Source: Picochlorum sp. 'celeri'
Taxonomy: Eukaryota; Chlorophyta; Trebouxiophyceae
DNA: 64,000 bases
Assembly (NCBI GenBank): GCA_010909725.1
Contig: JAACMV010000022.1
Location: forward strand, 992,001 to 1,056,000
Direction: 5' to 3'
Each line of letters opens with the position of its first letter. Position 1 is the stretch's first letter. The position numbers and the translations under genes are program-made. Below the pieces are notes generated by a model, which saw nothing but the letters and a program-made list of their open reading frames with translations, was not told where the DNA came from and did not search any database. Of the stretch, positions 40,983 to 50,539 are shown piece by piece.

Positions 40983-41228
40983 TTAATTCTGTAACGGTTG
41001 ATTAATGTATATCCAGAGGCTCCCATCAACAACCTCCTTGGATAGATCGTATCCATATGATATCATCGATACAGACCTCCCATCCAAGGTATGCGTTGAT
41101 GGGACCCCAATTTTGCCACCCGGGTGCAAAAAAAGGTCACGTGTCCCCTTTTTTACAAGGTCGACCACGTGTCCGGTATCAAAATCACAATGATACATGA
41201 GGCGATCAAACACGGTTTTCAAATCAAA
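40983..41228 (-). CDS. Doubtful exon-like open frame
   Basis: From a possible splice acceptor (ggaacag, ending 41229) the minus strand reads about 80 codons without ATG, beginning DFINISFDLKTVFDRLMYHC and ending DGSLWIYINQPLQN plus stop. Composition is protein-like. A small first exon around 41376 (MRDPETRAMPESALYCFS, donor gtcttt) could supply a start and would place the gene divergent from the PPR gene by about 40 bases. The donor is weak and I recognise no family. Confidence 0.25.
   Translation of the reverse strand, partial: FDLKTVFDRLMYHCDFDTGHVVDLVKKGTRDLFLHPGGKIGVPSTHTLDGRSVSMISYGYDLSKEVVDGSLWIYINQPLQN
41138..41171. promoter_or_regulatory. Pair of CACGTG (G-box/E-box) elements
   Basis: CACGTGTCC occurs at 41138-41146 and again at 41166-41174, same orientation, 28 bases apart, about 250 bases upstream of the PPR gene start. 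bZIP or bHLH factors bind this core in plants. Confidence 0.45.
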
Positions 41229-41414
41229 TGAAATGTTTATAAAGTCCTGTTCCAATTGTATTCAAGCCTAAATTGAATACATAATTGTGTCCTAATAGTC
41301 TCTACGCGCGTCAAAGACGGAGAAACAGTACAGAGCCGATTCTGGCATTGCACGGGTTTCAGGGTCTCTCATTCAGAGTTTAGATTTATTATATTCTAAA
41401 AGAGTAATTACACA

Positions 41415-42416
41415 ATGACGACGTCGTCCTCAGCTGCTGTGGTGCAATTACTGAGGAGGTTGGAGGCGCAGAACGTTTGGAGAGCCACCGGTGGGGGTGC
41501 TGCCACCCTGAGCGGGGGGCAGGGCTTGTTCGGACAGCAACTGCAGAGCAATTGTCAACAGTTCTTGTCAAACGAGTTTCATACTGGAACGCCAGACATT
41601 GTGGACGGCCAGTATATGCCTAACTTTGGAGGGATGATGGATGGCCCTGGGTTGTATGCAACCCAGCAGCAGGTGAATGGGCAGCCACATGGATTGACAC
41701 GCGTTTCCAGTAGGTCTGCTCTGCATACCCAGCAACAACAGCATCGTCCAGAGTTGATGCAGCCAGCGTATGGAAGCTCATATGCCACTGTTGCAAGCCC
41801 AGCCCACGGAATGAGTGCAGCACACCAGACCTCTCCACCACCAGTCCAAGGAGAATGGTATGATGATTCCTCAATCACCGTGCCAGACGCTCTAAGAATT
41901 TTGGTGGAAAGGATTAGAGAATCCGGGCCAGTGAAGCAGAGACATCTGCAGCAACTGTATCAAAAGTGCTCAACCAAGGAAGAGTTGGAGAAGGCACTCG
42001 GTTTGACACGGTTGAACTATCTGGCCAGGGGAGAATTGCAGCAACATGATCCATTCTCCCACAGAACGTCCTCTATTTTGTTACAGCAAGCCATGAAGCT
42101 CGAAGCTCCTGATATTGCGAAGAGGGCACTTTTGCAAAGCACTGAATTTGGCTTCTCACCAGCAAACACACGCCTGTACAATCATTTGTTGATTTATCAC
42201 TCCAAGCAAAAGGATCTGAGAAGCATGTTGGAGATGTATGAACTCATGAAATCAGCTGGTCCACGACCTGATTCCGAGACGTGCTTTATTCTTGTCAAGG
42301 GCAGTGTAGATTGCGACCGTGTCGATATTGCACGTGCCATTGTGAAGGAATTTGATGCTGCTGGTGCACGCGTCAGAGATGGAGTCAGATTGTATATTGA
42401 GCAACACAGTGCATGA
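41415..42416 (+). CDS. PPR-like protein with Gln-rich N-terminus, probably mitochondrial
   Basis: Single exon, 333 residues. Residues 1-60 (MTTSSSAAVVQLLRRLEAQ, no early acids, then Gln-rich) look like a mitochondrial presequence plus a low-complexity stretch up to about residue 155. The C-terminal 110 residues contain PPR-type helical pairs: NTRLYNHLLIYHSKQKDLRSMLEMYELMKSAGPRPDSETCFILVKG, then VDIARAIVKEFDAAGARVRDGV. PPR proteins bind organellar RNA one base per repeat. Only two to three repeats are visible, so it may be a ribosome-associated or structural member rather than an editing factor. Confidence 0.65.
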   Translation: MTTSSSAAVVQLLRRLEAQNVWRATGGGAATLSGGQGLFGQQLQSNCQQFLSNEFHTGTPDIVDGQYMPNFGGMMDGPGLYATQQQVNGQPHGLTRVSSRSALHTQQQQHRPELMQPAYGSSYATVASPAHGMSAAHQTSPPPVQGEWYDDSSITVPDALRILVERIRESGPVKQRHLQQLYQKCSTKEELEKALGLTRLNYLARGELQQHDPFSHRTSSILLQQAMKLEAPDIAKRALLQSTEFGFSPANTRLYNHLLIYHSKQKDLRSMLEMYELMKSAGPRPDSETCFILVKGSVDCDRVDIARAIVKEFDAAGARVRDGVRLYIEQHSA

Positions 42417-42557
42417 TGCATACGTGAAAACTGGATGTATTCACGATACAATACACATCGACATTGATATATATAAAAAAGGAGAGCAATTCTACCATGT
42501 CTATTCATGATTTCATGGTACTACTACTATTGAAAATACTGTAACACATTCTTTATA

Positions 42558-43763
42558 TTAAATCAAATCGGCAACATTCATTGGCATTTCATCGATATGA
42601 GTCGAGTAATACTGCTCGATATCCCGCAAAGCTTGCACATCATCATCTTTGATGAAATTGATGGCAACACCCTTTCGTCCAAACCTGCCTGATCTTCCAA
42701 TCCTATGGATATAATTCTCTCGATTGAATGGAATATCATAATTTATGACTAAAGACACCTGCTGCACATCGATTCCACGAGCCCATACATCTGTGGTGAT
42801 GAGCACCCGTGTTTCTCCCTTTCTAAATTCAGACATGATGGCCTCTCGCTCCTGCTGAGGCATCTCTCCATGCATGGACGACACGGTGAAATTATTTTCC
42901 CTCATCTTGGACGTCAACCAATCCACTTTTTTCCTCGTGTTGCAGAAAATGACTGCTTGTGTAATCGTCAGGGTGTCATACAAATCACAGAGCGTATCAA
43001 ACTTCCACTCTTCCCTCTCCACAGCTATGAAAAACTGCTTGATTCCTTCTAATGTCAACTCATCGCGCTTGACCAATATTCGCACAGGATCTGTCATAAA
43101 CTTGTGCGTCATCTCCAGCACATCATGCGGCAGAGTAGCACTCACCAATACCACCTGAGTCTCTGGAGGCAGATATCTGTACACATCATAAATCTGTTCT
43201 TTAAACCCCTGACTCAGCATCTCATCTGCTTCATCCAACACAAGAGTTCGAATTCCTCTCGTACGCAATGCCCGCCGCTGAATCATATCAAACACACGCC
43301 CAGGAGTCCCACTTACAATCTGCGCCTGACCTTCCAACTTTTTCATATCCTCCCCAACGCTCTTCCCTCCAATGCATGCATGGGCCTTGACCTTGAGAAA
43401 ATCCCCCAACGCAAGTATGTTCCTCTCCGTCTGGCTTGCCAACTCACGTGTAGGAGACACAACAAGCGCCTGCGTCTCCGGGGAAGATGAATCGATCAAC
43501 TGACACAGACACAGAGCAATCAGGGACGTCTTTCCAGTCCCAGACTGTGCCTGAGCAATAACATCCTTCCCCTGAATAATCGGCAATATCGCTCTTTGCT
43601 GAATAGCAGATGGCTTCTCAAATCCATATTGATATATTCCCCTCAACAACTGCTCCTTTAAGCCCATGGCATCGAAACTTGTCACCACGTGCACATCTTT
43701 CGATGTCTCAAACTGCGTCGTGTCCTCTCCTCTCCCCTGCCGCCTATGCCCCGTTCTCGACAT
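42558..43763 (-). CDS. EIF4A3: eIF4A-III, exon-junction-complex DEAD-box helicase
   Basis: 401 residues, no intron. All DEAD-box motifs are present: AQSGTGKT (I), PTRELASQ (Ia), DEAD (II), SAT (III), ARGID (V) and [13 protein letters not shown] (VI). Features separating eIF4A3 from eIF4A1 are [20 protein letters not shown] and the end MPMNVADLI. It is the RNA-clamping core of the exon junction complex laid down at spliced junctions. Its intronless state in a genome with few introns is unremarkable. The start is divergent from PP2A with 284 bases between. Confidence 0.96.
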   Translation of the reverse strand: MSRTGHRRQGRGEDTTQFETSKDVHVVTSFDAMGLKEQLLRGIYQYGFEKPSAIQQRAILPIIQGKDVIAQAQSGTGKTSLIALCLCQLIDSSSPETQALVVSPTRELASQTERNILALGDFLKVKAHACIGGKSVGEDMKKLEGQAQIVSGTPGRVFDMIQRRALRTRGIRTLVLDEADEMLSQGFKEQIYDVYRYLPPETQVVLVSATLPHDVLEMTHKFMTDPVRILVKRDELTLEGIKQFFIAVEREEWKFDTLCDLYDTLTITQAVIFCNTRKKVDWLTSKMRENNFTVSSMHGEMPQQEREAIMSEFRKGETRVLITTDVWARGIDVQQVSLVINYDIPFNRENYIHRIGRSGRFGRKGVAINFIKDDDVQALRDIEQYYSTHIDEMPMNVADLI

Positions 43764-44047
43764 TATAATAGTATACTTTGTATCGTTTTACTGCTATTTT
43801 CACCGCGTCCTCGCGCATAGAAACCCCACATGGGGGGTATACGCAGTCAAAGCAATATGCACGGTCAACCATCATTCTTGATGGGAGGCTACAATTTAAA
43901 TACTCCACATGAACATGTGCGCTGCGGTTTCCTAGTCCATGAAAATCCCTCGCATAGAAAGGTATTATTTCAACTATCAGAGTAGTAAGATCTCTCAGAC
44001 ATAGGTGCCACCCCAACCCAACAGCGTTGAGTCGATTTCATCACAGC

Positions 44048-45007
44048 ATGGAAGAGACGATGCCACACGGAGGAGATGGAGGGAGCCCGGCGTATTTTGG
44101 AGATTTAGATAGACAAATAGAACATTTGATGGAGTGTAAACACTTGCCTGAAGATGAAGTTCGCGAACTTTGCCTCAAAGCTCAGGAAATTTTCGTCAAG
44201 GAGAGTAACGTGCAGCCCGTCAAGTGTCCTGTGACGGTATGCGGGGATATTCATGGTCAATTTGCGGATTTGATAGAATTATTTAGAATAGGGGGGAAGA
44301 GTCCGGACACCAACTACCTATTTATGGGCGATTACGTCGACAGAGGGTACCACTCTGTGGAAACAGTCACGTTGCTCGTGGCTCTCAAGGTTAGATATCC
44401 GGATAGAATTACCGTGCTTCGCGGAAATCACGAGAGTAGACAGATCACCCAAGTATACGGTTTTTATGATGAATGTCTCCGCAAGTATGGAAACGCAAAC
44501 GTGTGGAAGTTCTTTACAGACCTGTTTGATTACATGCCATTGACTGCTTTGATTGAGAATCAAATATTCTGCCTCCATGGTGGACTATCACCAACGCTTG
44601 ATACTCTCGATAATATTAGAGCGCTTGATAGAGTACAGGAAACACCGCATGAGGGACCCATGTGTGATTTGCTGTGGTCAGACCCGGACGATAGGCATGG
44701 CTGGGGAATCTCCCCCAGAGGCGCAGGCTACACCTTTGGGCTTGACATTTCTCAGCATTTCAATCACACCAACGGGTTGCAGCTGATATCGAGAGCGCAT
44801 CAGCTCGTGATGGAAGGATATAATTGGAGCCATGGCGAGAATGTCGTGACGATCTTTTCGGCACCAAATTACTGCTATCGGTGTGGCAATATGGCTGCCA
44901 TCATGGAAGTAGACGAACGCATGGAGCGGTCATTCTCACAGTTCGACCCTGCTCCCAGGAAGGGAGAGCCAGAGGTCACGCGTCGCACACCAGACTACTT
45001 TTTATAA
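44048..45007 (+). CDS. PP2AC: Protein phosphatase 2A catalytic subunit
   Basis: 319 residues from the ATG at 44048. PPP-family metal-site motifs are exact: [44 protein letters not shown], and [11 protein letters not shown]. The C-terminal tail TPDYFL carries the Tyr and Leu that are phosphorylated and carboxymethylated to control holoenzyme assembly. The N-terminal 14 residues (Gly-rich) are unique. A serine/threonine phosphatase of broad substrate range. The stop is 26 bases from the convergent HIG1 gene. Confidence 0.97.
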   Translation: MEETMPHGGDGGSPAYFGDLDRQIEHLMECKHLPEDEVRELCLKAQEIFVKESNVQPVKCPVTVCGDIHGQFADLIELFRIGGKSPDTNYLFMGDYVDRGYHSVETVTLLVALKVRYPDRITVLRGNHESRQITQVYGFYDECLRKYGNANVWKFFTDLFDYMPLTALIENQIFCLHGGLSPTLDTLDNIRALDRVQETPHEGPMCDLLWSDPDDRHGWGISPRGAGYTFGLDISQHFNHTNGLQLISRAHQLVMEGYNWSHGENVVTIFSAPNYCYRCGNMAAIMEVDERMERSFSQFDPAPRKGEPEVTRRTPDYFL

Positions 45008-45033
45008 TGTAATTATGCAAGAAAATGAATCAA

Positions 45034-45404
45034 TCAATATGCATCCTCCTCCCGAGACGACCCACTTGGGTGCAGCGTCCTGTGATAGGCCTCAAGACCA
45101 GCCATGGCCCCTAAAGCTCCCAGGGTGATTGCTTGGGCATACACACGGGAATGAATGACTTTCAGACTCGCTGGAATAGGCCTAGACCACTGATATGCCT
45201 GCAATATATATATAATGGCGATCATCATCATTCATTCCCGAATCAAAAAAGTCAATGGTAAACACGCACCAGACTCCCACCAATCCCAGTCAACCACGTA
45301 TATCCGATAGCCTTGAGTTTATTCTCAACAATCCAATCCACCAAACTCTCTGTTTGACTCATCGCCGCGACGCCCCCGCTGCTCGAAGAAGACTCTTGGG
45401 CCAT
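45034..45404 (-). CDS. HIG1-domain (hypoxia-induced/RCF1-like) mitochondrial inner-membrane protein
   Basis: Exon 1 is 45404-45270 (45 codons), the intron 45269-45199 (gtgcgt...ttgcag), exon 2 45198-45034; 99 residues. After a Ser-rich start the protein reads WLTGIGGSLAYQWSRPIPASLKVIHSRVYAQAITLGALGAMAGLEAYH, the HIG_1_N pattern: two membrane helices joined by a loop with the RxxxQ-like signature (HSRVYAQAITL). HIG1 proteins tune cytochrome c oxidase and respiratory supercomplexes. The neighbour across a shared 582-base upstream region is an ENOD93 protein, also small, with two helices and linked to respiration. Confidence 0.88.
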
Positions 45405-45986
45405 GTCACGTCTCCGTTTTCAAAAGTATCTCCTGTACGGTCTATTTGGTATTCGGCCAATTACAAAAGCTTATTACAAGAGTATAGAGGAATTATTTGA
45501 AAAAATTATACAGAGTAGCGAGACAAACCCTTCCCCCATGCAATACACGTCTCAGGGCATTTCGTAGCGCTTGCATAGATTCCCTCCCATCAAGGAATTA
45601 TTTGATAGGCATGTATAGACGATCTTGAGTGACGAGAATAATGGGCTCATCTCTCGAGCTCGGTTCCGGCAAAGACTGCTGTATTCATTTGTATGCAACA
45701 GTTTTGAATTTGGCATATTATTACTACTGTAGTAGTATTACCGACCACATATTTCTGTGTGCAATTCCTTTGGCAAAGCAACTCCTCACTCTTTTTTTGC
45801 TTGTTTTCAAAGAACCCTGGCGCCAGGGCGACAAAGACAAAGACGGTAATTCTTTACACGGTCGTGTGTACGAAAGTTCAATATATACGTGTCAAGAAAG
45901 GTACAGTCACGTGTATATCCATTTCCACATACTGCAACACACGCGACTAGAAAACAGCAGCAACAGCAGTAGTAGGGTGGCTCAGT
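45405..45986. promoter_or_regulatory. Shared upstream region of the HIG1 and ENOD93 genes
   Basis: 582 bases between outward-facing starts. It contains a near-perfect inverted repeat TACTACTGTAGTAGTA near 45721. An open plus-strand frame over 45629-45994 overlaps the ENOD93 start and looks accidental. Confidence 0.4.
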
Positions 45987-46310
45987 ATGAATAGGTTTCT
46001 CAGCACAGACGGGTCGACGCACAACGTCGAAGTTCAGGAGAGATGTATGCGAGAGGGTGCTATGGAAGGGTTGAAGAGCGGGCTGACATCTCTGGCAGTG
46101 TCGTCAGCAGCAGTGCTTGGTGCATGCAAAGCATTCCCAGCATTTAATAGAAGTTTGACTGTTTCTTCGAGGACTGCGTTGATTGTCACGCCCTTCTTTG
46201 GAGCATTTGCGCTGATGGGGGAATTGGAATTGAATGCATGTGCTCGTCGGCATTCTGACTTTGTTCGGCAGCAGCAGCGACTGCTTGCAGACCAGAAAAA
46301 GACAAGGTGA
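45987..46310 (+). CDS. ENOD93: ENOD93-family protein
   Basis: 107 residues. The sequence ERCMREGAMEGLKSGLTSLAVSSAAVLGACKAFPAFNRSL, then ALIVTPFFGAFALMGELELNACARRHS, follows the plant early nodulin 93 pattern: a conserved CxREG start, two hydrophobic helices and a C-terminal (A/S)ARR motif. The plant proteins sit in mitochondria and have been connected with ATP output and cytochrome c oxidase. It has no cleavable leader. Confidence 0.82.
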   Translation: MNRFLSTDGSTHNVEVQERCMREGAMEGLKSGLTSLAVSSAAVLGACKAFPAFNRSLTVSSRTALIVTPFFGAFALMGELELNACARRHSDFVRQQQRLLADQKKTR

Positions 46311-46499
46311 GAACGAAAGACTCTTTCGTGTATGATATAAATACACCTTTGTATCAGTTGCTATTGATTTGGATTCGATTCTGTAAATAATATCATGCCA
46401 TGTACTTGGTGGTGTCAGCATTCAAATGGTGCAGACTTGGCCTTGGCACTCTGTCGTAAAATAGTTTTTTTTTCAATCTCATAGGTATGCGGAATTGGA

Positions 46500-48020
46500 A
46501 TGGTGGAAATACCGAGTTCAATTCCACCGAAAGTGTCTGGAAATCCACGGGGATGGATTCGCGTGACTGTAACGCTGCCGGATGCGTTTTTCCGACAGGT
46601 CGAATCAGAGGAGAGTCAACTGCAACAATATCGCACGAGTGTGCACTGGTGGGGGTCGGATCCGACGGATAATGAGACGGTGAATGTTCATAAGGGAGAA
46701 TTGAGTGCTATTTTTCCATCAGTGATTCGCACGAGTCGATCAAAGTTTGTTCAGTGGTTGAAGGATGCGCCGGAGGGACGAGCTCTGCAGGTACACGTCA
46801 GCACGTTGGATGGGACGTTGGTGGGTAGTATCCCTTTGGATGAGGTTGTCAAGGTCTTAGAGACGAGTGACGGCCACAATGTGTCCCACCGAGACACTGC
46901 CGTAACGCTGCGACCGAGTTCCGAGACTCGTGACGGAGGCGGGGTAGAAGGGACTCATACGGCTCGTTGTAGCATCGATTTGTCGTTTGATAATGGGGAT
47001 AGAGTGGCTGGTATGGAGGAAGCGCTGTGTCGGGGGATAGATTCCATACAGATAGGGAATCTCGAGACTCTGGGTAGAGAGTCTCTTGATCAGGGGAGCG
47101 GGCCCGGATGGCCTTGTCGCGCACATCATCTCCACGTGGAGGTGTTCTCCGTATGCTTTGATCCTTTGTACGCTCCATTAAATTTCACGCAGTCGGCAAA
47201 GGTGTATTTGACGCTTGGTACGGCAAAGGATAAGAGTGATCAGTGTGTCACAGAGGCGGTGGCGTTTGAAAAGAAGAAGGATGGCATGTTTGCGACATGG
47301 GATCGAGGGCAGGGGAAAGGTTTTCATACTTCATTTAGTACTGATTGTGCTGCCCTTGAAGAACACACGCCAACATCGAGTGCCGAGTCTCAATGCTCAG
47401 AGCCATGCACTCCACATCGTCCCATCCTTCGGGTTGGCCTTTGGAAATCGGGTCCCGTGGACCAGTTTCACAATTTTGCGAATACAGCTAGGAAAAAGGG
47501 TGAAGGTGTTGTCATTTCTCCGTTTGATGAGTTGATTGGGAGCGCTGTTGTTGTGCCCACTGGAGGGGAGGATGGTGTGGAGGTTCCCTTGTACAACTCT
47601 GACTTGAAAAAGTCTGGAATGGTACATCTAAAAATGATTCCAGAAATGCATAGAATGGATATTACTGAATCTGATAGAGGAGAGGAGAAAGAAAGAAAAG
47701 AGAAGAAAGAAGAGATTGAGTGCTGTGTTGATGAGAAGAGTGCTTTAAATTATGAGTTGCTGAGTAATATGGACGCTTTGGCCCGTCATGTACTTCCTCG
47801 GAAAGACGACAAAGATAATCGAGAATCACATGTTCGGTATGCGATGTCAGGCTCAGATAGCGATGACCATGCACTTGTAGGCATACCTTGTGAGGGAGCG
47901 GTGAGTTGTTCTGATGAGGAAGAGGTGGTAGCGCCTGCCAAGAGACAGGTTGAACATCCAAGAAAACCCATGATTGTCACGGATGATTGGATGTACTCGA
48001 TAGAAAAATCACCTGCTTGA
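46500..48020 (+). CDS. C2CD3-like N-terminal C2 protein
   Basis: 506 residues. The opening IPSSIPPKVSGNPRGWIRVTVTLPDAFF and, about 30 residues on, SVHWWGSDP followed by a strand-rich stretch to residue 115 resembles the N-terminal C2 domain of C2CD3, where VRWWGE is the hallmark. C2CD3 builds the distal end of centrioles and basal bodies. A second C2-like region may lie at about 215-390 (HHLHVEVFSVCFDPLYAPLNF). The C-terminus is acidic and disordered. It is far shorter than animal C2CD3, so only the N-terminal part is represented. A splice acceptor (ctcatag) lies 17 bases upstream, so a 5' exon is possible. The stop is 39 bases from the RF2 stop. Confidence 0.55.
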   Translation: MVEIPSSIPPKVSGNPRGWIRVTVTLPDAFFRQVESEESQLQQYRTSVHWWGSDPTDNETVNVHKGELSAIFPSVIRTSRSKFVQWLKDAPEGRALQVHVSTLDGTLVGSIPLDEVVKVLETSDGHNVSHRDTAVTLRPSSETRDGGGVEGTHTARCSIDLSFDNGDRVAGMEEALCRGIDSIQIGNLETLGRESLDQGSGPGWPCRAHHLHVEVFSVCFDPLYAPLNFTQSAKVYLTLGTAKDKSDQCVTEAVAFEKKKDGMFATWDRGQGKGFHTSFSTDCAALEEHTPTSSAESQCSEPCTPHRPILRVGLWKSGPVDQFHNFANTARKKGEGVVISPFDELIGSAVVVPTGGEDGVEVPLYNSDLKKSGMVHLKMIPEMHRMDITESDRGEEKERKEKKEEIECCVDEKSALNYELLSNMDALARHVLPRKDDKDNRESHVRYAMSGSDSDDHALVGIPCEGAVSCSDEEEVVAPAKRQVEHPRKPMIVTDDWMYSIEKSPA

Positions 48021-48059
48021 GAGGGGAGTTTTATTATTATCATGATGTCTGTTTCATTT

Positions 48060-49439
48060 TTAATCATGTCCATGTCGGAGAACAGCTTCAATGAATCCAT
48101 CAATGTCACCATCTAATACGCTGGATACATTGCTAGTTTCGTGTTGTGTTCGAACATCTTTGACCAGTTTGTACGGGTGCAAGATGTAGTTGCGTACTTG
48201 CTGCCCCCATTCTGCTTTGACCATATCACCTCGTATCTCTGCCACCTCGGCCAGTTGCTTTTCCCTTGCAATGACTTGAAGTTTTGCTTTGAGCAACGCA
48301 AGGGCCTTTGCCTTATTTTGTGCCTGTGATCTCTCTTCTGTACACTTGACAGCAATTCCAGTCGGTATATGCTTCATCCGCACTGCAGTTTCCACCTTGT
48401 TTACATTCTGTCCGCCAGCACCACCAGACCGCATGGTCGACACTTCAATATCTGTCTCTGGTATATCTACATCAGCAACAATGTCATCTAATTCTGGCAT
48501 AACTTCAACAGCAGCAAAACTCGTCTGTCGAGCAGCTTTTGCATTGAATGGGCTCTGTCTCACTAATCGATGTGTTCCTTTTTCTCCAGTCAAATATCCA
48601 TATGCAAACTTTCCCTTCACCTCAAACTCGACAGATTTAATCCCTGCTTCATCACCTGTAACTCTGTCTAAAATTGTAGTCGTATACCCTCGCCTTTCCG
48701 CCCAACGAAGATACATGCGTTCAAGCATTTGTGCCCAGTCTTGTGCATCAGTCCCTCCAGCTCCTGCTTGAATCGTCATCACAGCGCTTCTCTCATCGAA
48801 TGGTCCACTCAAAAGGCACCGAAATTCAAGCCGTGTCATCTCCTTCTCCACGTCTCGTCCGATCGCTGCTGCTTCCAGCATGCCTGCCTCATCTGCATCC
48901 TCCAATTCCACCAAATCAATAGCAACTTCTAAATCATCTATTCTACTATCGATATGGTCAATGCATTTGATATCTTCTTTTATATTCGAAAGAGATTGCA
49001 TCACAGACTGCGCCTTGTCCGGATCATCCCAGAACTTTTCCTGCCCTGCATCTGCTTCCAGTACCATGGCCTCCTCCACCATGCCTGAATAATCCATCAC
49101 CTTTCGGACATCATCAAGCCTCCTCTGGAACTCCTCCAGCATCTTTTTGAGGGAATTTAAAGACGTCACGTCACCATGCGCGGTGTCTGAGGAGAAACTA
49201 CGAGCAGGCGAGAGCCACAGACTTCTCCTGTGTATCCAAGGACAAGATGATGGAGCAGCCCACACTGTCGACATACATCGTCTCCTCAGGCCACCTGTGT
49301 CTCCAGATACTGTGACATCATCAAGAGAATTCAAAGAAGAGTGTACCATCTGACAACAGACCAATCTCCTCGCCAGCACGCCATGACGACGAGCGACGAC
49401 ATTCCTACACACAGAGAGACCATGGGCCACCACCACCAT
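48060..49439 (-). CDS. PRFB: Organellar peptide chain release factor 2
   Basis: 459 residues, no intron. RF2 recognises UAA and UGA: the discriminator motif is SPF at residues 296-298 (RQSPFNAK), and the catalytic GGQ lies at 342-344 ([18 protein letters not shown]). A leader of roughly 85 residues rich in Arg, Ser and Val precedes the coiled N-terminal domain, indicating import, most likely to the plastid. No programmed frameshift of the bacterial prfB kind is present. Together with RRF at 4733 it gives two termination/recycling factors in the window. Confidence 0.93.
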   Translation of the reverse strand: MVVVAHGLSVCRNVVARRHGVLARRLVCCQMVHSSLNSLDDVTVSGDTGGLRRRCMSTVWAAPSSCPWIHRRSLWLSPARSFSSDTAHGDVTSLNSLKKMLEEFQRRLDDVRKVMDYSGMVEEAMVLEADAGQEKFWDDPDKAQSVMQSLSNIKEDIKCIDHIDSRIDDLEVAIDLVELEDADEAGMLEAAAIGRDVEKEMTRLEFRCLLSGPFDERSAVMTIQAGAGGTDAQDWAQMLERMYLRWAERRGYTTTILDRVTGDEAGIKSVEFEVKGKFAYGYLTGEKGTHRLVRQSPFNAKAARQTSFAAVEVMPELDDIVADVDIPETDIEVSTMRSGGAGGQNVNKVETAVRMKHIPTGIAVKCTEERSQAQNKAKALALLKAKLQVIAREKQLAEVAEIRGDMVKAEWGQQVRNYILHPYKLVKDVRTQHETSNVSSVLDGDIDGFIEAVLRHGHD

Positions 49440-49914
49440 ATCGATGATCTCCAGGACACCAACAATGCAGTCACAAGACCATTAAATGGATCGATTATAT
49501 ACTAATTAATGTGCTCAGAGTCCAGGCAGTAGATATCCAATCACACTCGGTGTGGCTAGGAAGTTTGTTGACAAACAACAAACAGTGTCAGTCTTTCCAC
49601 ATTCCATGCAGGACAGCAATGTGCTGCAGCATGTCGACATATAGCATGAATGTCAAATCAAGAGAGTACTACGGGCATCTGACATCAGAACTCGGAATTG
49701 GCCAAGGTCATGTCCCCCAATCAATCATTGAATGAAAGCAACCAATGCCTACCATTGAATATGGGATTTAATGGGACACCGCATCGTATCTCATGCCTCG
49801 TCATGGAGAGAGGATTTTGCACAGAGTAGCGATATCTCAAGAATCCAGCAACGTTCTTGAGAAAAAGTTAAGAGTTTTTTCTATTCATCGGCATCCTATC
49901 GAGACTACTACAGT
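49440..49914. promoter_or_regulatory. Divergent region between RF2 and the B12D gene
   Basis: 475 bases between outward-facing starts. Moderately AT-rich, no open frame of note and no repeated element that I can see. Confidence 0.35.
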
Positions 49915-50467
49915 ATGGGTGGAAAATTCAGCTGGTTCAAGGTCGACGTGTACGTTTCATGGACCCTGTGTCGAACAGGATCGTCTTCATTTGAGTACTA
50001 GTAATATTGTACATTATATATTTGTCAAAATAGCGCAGCAACCCTATTCCTGTTGGTGTTCTATGCGTTGGGAGGAACGCAATTTCGGATTCACCCTCTT
50101 GTTGCCCTTTTTTTTTGACGATGGGGTGGTGCACAATGGACTGAAAAACTGACATCTACAATTTTAATGAAATATACAGGTTGCCAGTGGTGGCTGCTGT
50201 CGCAGCAGGGTGCACTGCTGCTGTGTACTCTATTGCAAGAAACTTGTACACCAACCCAGATGTTCAGTACGTGTACTATGTTGGATGAATAGAAACCGTC
50301 ATGTCAACTATATTGTCATTATTGATTTTGTGTGCAGTCTTACGTACGATACTCGTGGGGACCCCGTTCCTGAGAATGATAAAATTTCCAAGCGTGCAGA
50401 GGGATACTCATCATCATTCTACCGAGGAGTTCAGTCCAAAAAGGAGAATACAAAGATTTTTGGTTGA
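49915..50467 (+). CDS. B12D/MLRQ-type small mitochondrial membrane protein
   Basis: Three exons, 49915-49949, 50180-50266 and 50338-50467, join in phase (introns gtacgt...tacag and gtacgt...gtgcag) into 83 residues. The product reads WFKVDVLPVVAAVAAGCTAAVYSIARNLYTNPDVHLTYDTRG and then VPENDKISKRAEGY. This is the plant B12D pattern: one membrane helix, the RNxxxNPDV motif, then a hydrophilic tail. B12D belongs with the MLRQ/NDUFA4 family of respiratory-chain proteins. The first intron (230 bases) is among the longest in the window. Confidence 0.82.
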
Positions 50468-50539
50468 TTTGTAGATGATTTATTTGAATACAGTGCTCTT
50501 TATGTAATATCAAAATGTACGAGATATCCTGCTATCATG

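Larger units (their letters stand above)
40409..41414. other. Longest gene-poor gap (about 1 kb) between BTF3 and the PPR gene
   Basis: Upstream flank of both genes. It holds a GA run near 40572-40584, the doubtful open frame at 40983-41228 and a pair of CACGTG boxes at 41138 and 41166. A plus-strand frame at 40638-40865 lacks an ATG. No RNA gene is evident. Confidence 0.5.

Noticed and set aside
8559..41103. The 11-mer GCGTTGATGGG in three intergenic regions (8559, 21761, 41093)
   Set aside because: In a sequence this long a few 11-mers are expected three times by chance, and the distances to genes differ.
45629..45994. Plus-strand open frame upstream of ENOD93
   Set aside because: Composition is not protein-like (Tyr, Cys, Leu runs) and it overlaps the ENOD93 start in another frame.
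48060..49439. Programmed frameshift in the release factor 2 gene, as in bacteria
   Set aside because: The frame is continuous from leader to stop with no internal UGA.
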